Source of the DNA: Arenicola marina
Lineage: Eukaryota > Annelida > Polychaeta > Arenicolidae
Assembly: GCA_964019135.1 (NCBI GenBank)
Contig: OZ025257.1
Coordinates: 18,007,971-18,071,970 of the forward strand
Length of the DNA: 64,000 nt
Direction of reading: 5' to 3'
The notes under the pieces were generated by a model. It did not search any database. It was not told the origin of the DNA and was given only the letters and a program-made list of their open reading frames with translations. Shown piece by piece: positions 58,291-64,000 of this stretch (the first letter of the stretch is position 1; each line of letters opens with the position of its first letter). Made by a program: the position numbers and the translations under genes.

Positions 58291-59382
58291 AGGCACATTG
58301 TGCCTCAATCGCCGTGTCTGTTGAGGCGGTTATGAGTATATGAGGCAGTAACTCTGTAGCTTCAGATACATGTATATGTGTTTTCATAATTGATGCTATA
58401 TAATTGGGGTATCGCCCCCCCCCCCCCCACGGGGATATCCCTTGGAACCTTCTACTTCTTCTTGAACTTTAGATTTTTTTTCAGATTTTAAAAGTTGCAG
58501 AAATAGTTATTATTTGTTAACTAGTTTGAACAATAATGACCTGACATAGTTAATAGTGACCATTGACGGAAGGAGAGAAAGGCCCTTGTGCCACTTACAA
58601 GGGCCACACATCATATGCACCAGCCGTTCGCGCGCAAACTTGCAGGTATAGCCTCGTTCTCGCATGTGAATACCCAACAGGCGAATGGATGTGCAAGCCG
58701 TTAAACGCGTTCATTTGCTGCCATATTCTCACATTTCGCAGGGAAAGCGCAGCGTTTCGGGCTTTAAATTGACAAGAGAAAAAAATTCTAAACCAGCAAA
58801 ATCATTAATATGTAATTATTTGTTATTTATCGAGCTTGATACTATTAAGATGCATTCATATATATATTTTATTTGATGAACTACTCTGATGAATTACTCG
58901 TGACCTACTTCTTCACTGCGGAGCTGCACCTGATACGCGAAAATGGCGTGATGGGTGATGTTGTCGCTTTTGCTCTGCAGAAATCTTGAATGGAAGCCGT
59001 GTATTTTTGCTGCAACCGCATCAAAAGTGTGTGCATACTGTTGCGCAGTCAATTGTGCATTGAGATTGCTAATATAGCACTCTCAACCCCTTAATGAATC
59101 TGAAATATTCGTAAACGTGTGACATGCGGGTGCGTGGCGTGGGTGTTTTCTCATGACCAAAACAACCCAAGCCCAGCCATATATTGACGAGAAACGCCTC
59201 CCAATATCAAGCCAAGTTTTCCTTGGATATTGGCTTGCATTAGATATGATAATAAAAGGTAGTTCATTGTGGCTACTCCCAGTGTGTCACAGCTTTATTT
59301 TTAGCCCACAAATGTGTGACCTATCCTGCAATAAATAACCTATGCCATGGCATGCCATATACGACTATACTCTATAGTATAG
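58291..59382. other. Intergenic DNA, no gene recognised
   Basis: A C tract lies at 58415-58428. Short frames only. Confidence 0.45.
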
Positions 59383-59685
59383 CTCTGACATCAAAACCAC
59401 CACCAAGGTGAAGGTTTTGAACAGCACAACACTGTACTGTGTAGAGTTCTTTCGAAAGCTCCCGGCGCTAAATGTGTCCACAAATTTTTAAAATATTGGC
59501 ATTTTTGCAATATACAAATTGTATTCTTACTCCCGGCGCCCTTACTGAAGTTGAAAGCCGGCAAAATATCTGAAATATAAGCCATTTAAGAGTTCAGTTT
59601 GCGCACGCTGCCATGCTTGTTTTCTACATCAAACAGTGTTTTGCTATTCAAAACCTTCACCTTAGTGGCGGTTTTGATGTCAGAG
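59383..59685. mobile_element. Foldback/MITE element with ~50-bp inverted ends
   Basis: The left end CTCTGACATCAAAACCACCA and following bases to about 59435 are matched inverted by the right end (about 59632-59685), with few mismatches. Both arms contain AAGGTGAAGGTTTTGAA. 303 bp in total, non-coding. Confidence 0.85.
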
Positions 59686-61334
59686 TTAATACGACTATAA
59701 TTATAAAGTATTCATGACATAAGATAGGTAGATCTAATTTAATTTAGTAACTTCTATCATTTGTAAACCATTTGTGATTATCAAGTTTAGTATTACTCTA
59801 TATAGTGATGTTATATAGTTTTTTAGATTCAAATTAAATTTTTATATTGTTTTATATCAATTTATAAGGTTAAATATTTAAAACATAGCGTTCATACTAA
59901 TAATCGAAAGAAATAACAGTATCACTTTTGTTTATACAGAATACTCAAATTGCGGTTAAAGCACGTTAATAAAGGAATATCAGATCAGTAAAACTAAGGC
60001 CCAAGTTCATACATTGATTGAGTAAACAAAAAGGAGTTGATTGAGTAAAAAAAGGGGCTATTTCCCACCCATTTTTTGTCATTTAACGTACCTTCAGTGG
60101 ATAAAATTTGCTACTGATGGGAAGTTGTGAACGCGAGACAGTACAGGATTTGTTTGTTTTGATGACAGTTCAGGTGATAATGCGTTTGGAAAAATATTAT
60201 TACTGTTGGCACCAAGCCAGGTAGCCCGCTGCAGATATGGTCACCATGCAGGATAAGCACCCGAAAGCGATATTATGTGCGGGATAAGGTGATAAGCACC
60301 CAGTGGTAGTATTGACACACGCAATAGCGTTGCCATATCTAAGAGCGACGGTTGGATATATAGGTTCAAGGCGGCTGCTGGTGCCAATGTGCTCTTGCAT
60401 GCAGCGGCATAGTGGGACAGCTGTAGCAGCTTTTGTTTATATATAAGTTTGTTGTTTACCATTAAACAAATTTTGGTTACAAGTTGATATAGAATATAAC
60501 AATATAATAGCAAACAGAAAATTCTTGGCTTTAATCCTAATTAAGTCTTTTGCAGATATAGATATAGTAATATTATTAGGCAATTTTAGGAATAGTTTCA
60601 TAATATAAGCTACCAGCATTCAGGTCAGAAGAGGTCATATATTTAGAGGCTTCTTACTGGCTATCACCAATGGTTATCTACTATCTATCACTATTTCATA
60701 TTGCCTGTAAGCAGCTGTGTAATTCAGCTAATTAAAAAACAAGCCGTCTGCCACAGGCTAGTGAAATGAGACCAGCCAATCATTTAGGCTACAGAGACTA
60801 AGCTACTTACTGGCTTTGTGTAATAGACTTGTGTGGCTATAGCTAAGTATAGCTTGTATCAATGCTTTATGTTAAAGCTGCTCCTTAAGCAATGTCCCAC
60901 GAAAATTGCATATATATGCAATGCCATTGCATATATATTTAAGATATATATTTGTAGGTATACAGAAAAGTTCCTGTATACTACATCCTTAAGTTCTATG
61001 GTTTTAACAAAAGTTATGACAAGCTGCGCTTTGTATATTTTAAATTACAGAGATAATTCTTCTTTATTGTTTCCTTCCCAAGAAATTTAACTTGGAAGCT
61101 GCATAACATTTAATCCATTTTACATCTCAGTGATAATGCATAAAGCTTCTTCCATTGCTCTGCATCTATGACAATGTGTAACTTATCAGCTCACCTTGTC
61201 TGGTTGGTTTATAGTAAGTGCTTAAAAGTGAATTTAAACAAGTCATTTCCACATGTGTTTGCATTTATAAGAAAAAGAAATAAACTATGGATTTTTTATT
61301 GTATGTTAATTTTTTCTCTTGATGTGTATTTCAG
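59686..61334. other. AT-rich DNA upstream of PCIF1, no gene recognised
   Basis: Very AT-rich with TA palindromes (60908-60950). It probably includes the first PCIF1 intron, because the coding exon begins at a splice acceptor (61334). No upstream non-coding exon could be identified. Confidence 0.5.
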
Positions 61335-61899
61335 ATTGACATAACAATGACGAAACATCCCACTCACAATGGTTGAACAGCAGGAACCACTGACTGTACT
61401 GGATTCCGCAGCGGATAGCGGTACTGTCGAAACAGTGCCAGAAACTTCGGGCGTAATTAAGAACATCGTCATCATGAAAGAGAGGATTGAATCGGACGAG
61501 CCCCTGACGCCGACTAACCCCGGCACTCCTGGCATCGCCCCGCCCTCCCGGCGCCTCATGGCCCGGGAGATGGGACTCAAGGGGGGGCCCGACGGTGATG
61601 GGCCGGCCCTGCTGCAGCCTCTGTCGCTAGCCCCCGTCCTCAATGAACCCAACGGAGACAACCCGGGCACGAAGCCGTCGGGCGGCCCCCAGGTGTCCGT
61701 GCCCCCCGGGGTGGGGGAGCAGCCCCAGCCTTACATGTCCCCCGGTCAACCCATGTCGCCAGACCCCGTGCACGACTTGCCCCCAGAACTGTTGCAGGCT
61801 GGTTGGAGACGCTTCTGGAGTCGAAGGGAAAGTCGGCCGTATTTCTTCAACAAAATCACTAATCAATCCCTCTGGGAAATGCCACCAATGCCTGGCCAG
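61335..61899 (+). CDS. PCIF1: PCIF1 coding exon 1 with 5' UTR part
   Basis: Acceptor TATTTCAG at 61327-61334. The ATG at 61369 has A at -3 and G at +4, a strong initiation context. A short upstream frame (ATG 61346, 9 codons) overlaps this start out of frame. Ends GGC CAG|GTGAGA, phase 0, right after the WW domain. The frame stays open into the intron to 62226, so intron retention would give a WW-only protein of 285 residues. Confidence 0.93.
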
Positions 61900-63067
61900 G
61901 TGAGATCAGAATTATTTAAACAAATTTTATTTTTGCGATTAGGTTTTGCATTTACCTTAAATATACAAACCACCTTAATATCACGCCTCCATTACCTTGT
62001 GACTGAAGGAAAACGACAGGTCCTATGTCACCTGCTGTGGAGAAAATTGCCATTGATGGTGCTATATCTTGTCTCTGTACATGGATTGACACTGTTACCC
62101 ATAGCAGATAGGCGATCATGTAAGCCCTATTCACTACATTCCGAAGGCGGTTTGGGCTGCAGACCAACATGTCGGCCGTCTGGCACCTTGCCTATTGGAC
62201 ATGTTTCACCCGACCCCATTGCTTAACCCGACTTACCCTTCATGTTCACAAAATTGACTTACAACACACACAGTTCATTTTCCCTGCATTTTAACGACCT
62301 ATTTATTTGAATGTTTCAGGGTGAGGTTAACACGGACCCCCTGGGGATAGCCACGCCTTCGCCCTCACAGGTCCATACCCCACCAGGGGACCAAAGGACG
62401 ACGACTCGATCTCTCAGCGTGGACGTCACCCCTTCCCACCCCCCGGCACCTGGGAAGCGAAGGCTGAGTGAAGAAATGGCGCTCAGTAGTCCCACAAAGA
62501 AAGTGGCCTTCAACTTCAGGTCAGTGAGCGGAGCACTTCCAAGTACTCACGCATTGATGGTAGTGGCCAAAATCACCAAGCCAACATTGTTGAAATATTA
62601 GTTCGCTGACGAGGGGCCGCTGGCATTTAGCGCTCTGGCCCCCTGAGAGCCTCACGGCACGTGGATCAGTGGTTCAAGCCCGGCTGTGGTCATGTCTGTG
62701 TGATCGCAGGATAAAGATCCCATGTCATTCTGCGCAAAGAGTAGGGGGTTACCCCGGGGGACATGGCTTCACTTTTTCATTCCTTCTCCCATTGATGCGA
62801 TATGACCAGAATTGGTTAAAGCGTCCTTAATATACAACCAATCAGATGTCTGTTGGCTCACACAAATGACCTTTTTAAGTTTTATTAAATGAATTAAGTT
62901 GTTTCCCGGCAGGCCCTTCTGGAACTTTGACGTGCCCACGAACGGTGTGATCTATGAGCGGAAGCCGTGCACGCTGCCGCCACCCTTTCCGGACATCGAG
63001 CTGCTTCGGGCGCAGCTCATGTTCAAACTTAGGCAACAGTACGAGGAACTCTGCAGCGCACGAGAAA
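61335..63067 (+). CDS. PCIF1: PCIF1 (CAPAM) cap-adenosine N6-methyltransferase, 5' part; CDS starts 61369
   Basis: PCIF1 binds the phosphorylated RNA polymerase II CTD through a WW domain and N6-methylates a cap-adjacent 2'-O-methyladenosine of mRNA in the nucleus. Three coding exons are visible: 61369-61899, 62320-62519 and 62913-63067, all GT-AG with matching phases (0, 2, 1). Residues ~139-173 form the WW domain with tryptophans at about 145 and 168 (AGWRRFWSRRESRPYFFNK, SLWEMP). Then VNTDPLGIATPSPSQ and KRRLSEEMALSSPTKKV (likely nuclear localisation) parallel vertebrate PCIF1. Exon 3 (WNFDVPTNGVIYERK, IELLRAQLMFKLRQQYEEL) matches the conserved region after it. The catalytic core lies beyond the window. 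The N-terminus before the WW is about 100 residues longer than in human and rich in Pro/Gly. Confidence 0.95.
62320..62519 (+). CDS. PCIF1: PCIF1 coding exon 2
   Basis: Acceptor TGTTTCAG, then GEVNTDPLGIATPSPSQVHT and a basic segment GKRRLSEEMALSS/PTKKV; donor AG|GTCAGT, phase 2. Matches the DPLGLNATPLPQ and RKRQLSEEQ region of vertebrate PCIF1. Confidence 0.92.
62600..62840 (+). mobile_element. tRNA-derived SINE in PCIF1 intron
   Basis: AGCGCTCTGGCCCCCTGAGA, box B GTGGTTCAAGCCCGGCTGTG, GGATAAAGATCCCATGTC, AGAGTAGGGGGTTACC, then ATATGACCAGAATTGGTTAA. Same family as 22420 and 54830, here in the plus orientation, lacking the start of box A. Confidence 0.82.
62913..63067 (+). CDS. PCIF1: PCIF1 coding exon 3
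   Basis: Acceptor CCCGGCAG, then (R)PFWNFDVPTNGVIYERK and FPDIELLRAQLMFKLRQQYE, ending SARE; donor GTAAGC, phase 1. Corresponds to the 'YWDLDIQTNAV...ELLRSQLILKLRQHYRELC' region of vertebrate PCIF1. Confidence 0.94.
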
Positions 63068-63834
63068 GTAAGCAAGCCTCAGCATCATTACCTTAATTTT
63101 TGTTGCAACTAAACGATTGCCGGTCTTTTCTCTGTAATACTATAAACCTAAAGCGATATAACTATCGTGTCCATATGAATAGGTGTTTATATATATATTC
63201 TGATGTTTAAGTGTTTATATATATTCTGGTGTTCAGTGCTTAAGTCTTCAACGGGTGTAGTTGAAAATCGTTATATGTATGCATGTACCATATATGATTT
63301 AAACTAATAGGAAAAAAGTGTCGTGTTTAAACGGGTCACCTCTCGTCACGCAATAAAACGTGTTTTCTACGCTATGTAAAGGGTACAACGGAACCTCTCA
63401 AGTTCTTTCTCTTACCAAACCGGTTCAGTTTGTGCGAAGATCGATTAGTCGTACTAAGGGAAGCGCAGGATTAGCAGTACATCGCGTTTAGTTCATCGCG
63501 TCACGCTGACGTTTTAAATGTAAACCGGAATTAGGCCCTCGACCTTCGTGACGTCACTATGACGTCATGAAGTACGTTTTGCTCGACTAATAGTAAAGCA
63601 TGCGAGTGTACTTATCCGTGCCCAGTGTTTTGGGCTGCAACAATTTGTTAATATATTAAAATGATTAGTACATTGGTAAGTAACAATGTCACATATATCC
63701 TTGAGGAAAATGATCCTATGACTTAATTAATACTAACTTATACGTTAGCCTGGCCGACGCGCCCCCACCCTTTACTCCCGCCCCCCTCCGCTATCACAGA
63801 TCGGCAGGGGGTGGGGGCGGGTGGGAGGCTCCGT
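63068..63834 (+). other. PCIF1 intron, beginning
   Basis: AT-rich intron DNA with a ~28-bp duplication of 'tgtttatatatattctg' (63183-63230), two TGACGTCA palindromes (63551, 63562) like those in the 38.2-41 kb element, and C/G tracts at 63770-63820. Confidence 0.6.
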
Positions 63835-64000
63835 GGCCGAGGGGTGAACCCTCGATTTGCAGATCAATAGGTCCCCATATGTTCTAAACCCAGTCTGGCG
63901 CTCGCATTGAGTGCTCTGGCCTCCTGAGAGCCCAATGGCACGTGGATCGGTAGTTCGAGCCCCGCTGTGGCCATGTCTGTGTGATCGCAGGATAAAGATC
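63835..64000 (+). mobile_element. tRNA-like head plus SINE, cut by the window edge
   Basis: GGCTCCGTGGCCGAGGGGTG (box A like) and GATTTGCAGATCAATAGG resemble the 24.9-26.1 kb array unit. From about 63890 the sequence is the common SINE (GAGTGCTCTGGCCTCCTGAG, box B GTAGTTCGAGCCCCGCTG, GGATAAAGATC) and runs off the end. Confidence 0.75.

Noticed and set aside
61900-62226. Extension of the PCIF1 frame past residue 177 as coding exon
   Set aside because: A consensus donor at 61900 and the acceptor at 62319 restore the conserved DPLG region; the extension has no similarity. Kept only as a possible retained-intron product.

Overview
This is animal nuclear DNA: split genes with GT-AG introns, no bacterial-style gene packing, and very many minisatellites, MITEs, SINEs and LINE remnants. 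One gene encodes a nuclear receptor with two DNA-binding domains (2DBD-NR), a subfamily known from molluscs, flatworms and some crustaceans. With the repeat style, this suggests a lophotrochozoan invertebrate, probably a mollusc. That assignment is inference.

Only two host genes can be supported. (1) A 2DBD-NR lies on the minus strand, 20151 down to 6045. Nine coding exons were placed by hand from splice sites. Their lengths sum to 5901 bp, exactly divisible by three (1966 residues plus stop). The order is a ~1,180-residue low-complexity A/B region, DBD1 with P-box CEACKK, a short linker, DBD2 with P-box CEGCKG, a ~400-residue hinge, and a full ligand-binding domain ending in an AF-2 helix. 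(2) The 5' part of PCIF1 (CAPAM, the cap m6A methyltransferase that binds the RNA polymerase II CTD) lies on the plus strand from 61335. It has an N-terminal WW domain and runs off the right edge.

Layout: 1-1085 is a 19-bp satellite, and 1340-1645 a 28-bp array of CRE palindromes. 1.6-5.6 kb is unassigned DNA with a 42-bp array. 5.65-20.15 kb is the receptor gene, whose exons and introns carry several minisatellites, two MITEs and a SINE fragment. 20-37 kb is intergenic, with arrays of 36, 41, 69/72 (tRNA-like), 47 and 24 bp, a SINE and a MITE. 37.4-41.7 kb is a three-level nest of transposons (LINE < MITE < unclassified element). 41.7-46.2 kb is old repeat debris. 46.3-52.5 kb is a 33-bp satellite with 179-bp and ~797-bp higher-order repeats. 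52.5-61.3 kb holds pogo-like MITEs, a SINE, a LINE 3' end, an old Gypsy/Ty3 gag fossil and a foldback element. 61.3-64 kb is PCIF1.

The main theme is how minisatellites meet the receptor gene. One array overlaps the AF-2 codons and the stop codon. A second starts exactly at a splice donor and repeats donor- and acceptor-like sequence about 20 times, in frame with the upstream exon. A third core occurs both in coding exon 1 and in intron 3. Nuclear-receptor half-sites (TCAAGGTCA) cluster in intron 1, and a DR1-type composite lies about 1.4 kb upstream. The two genes have no evident functional link beyond adjacency.
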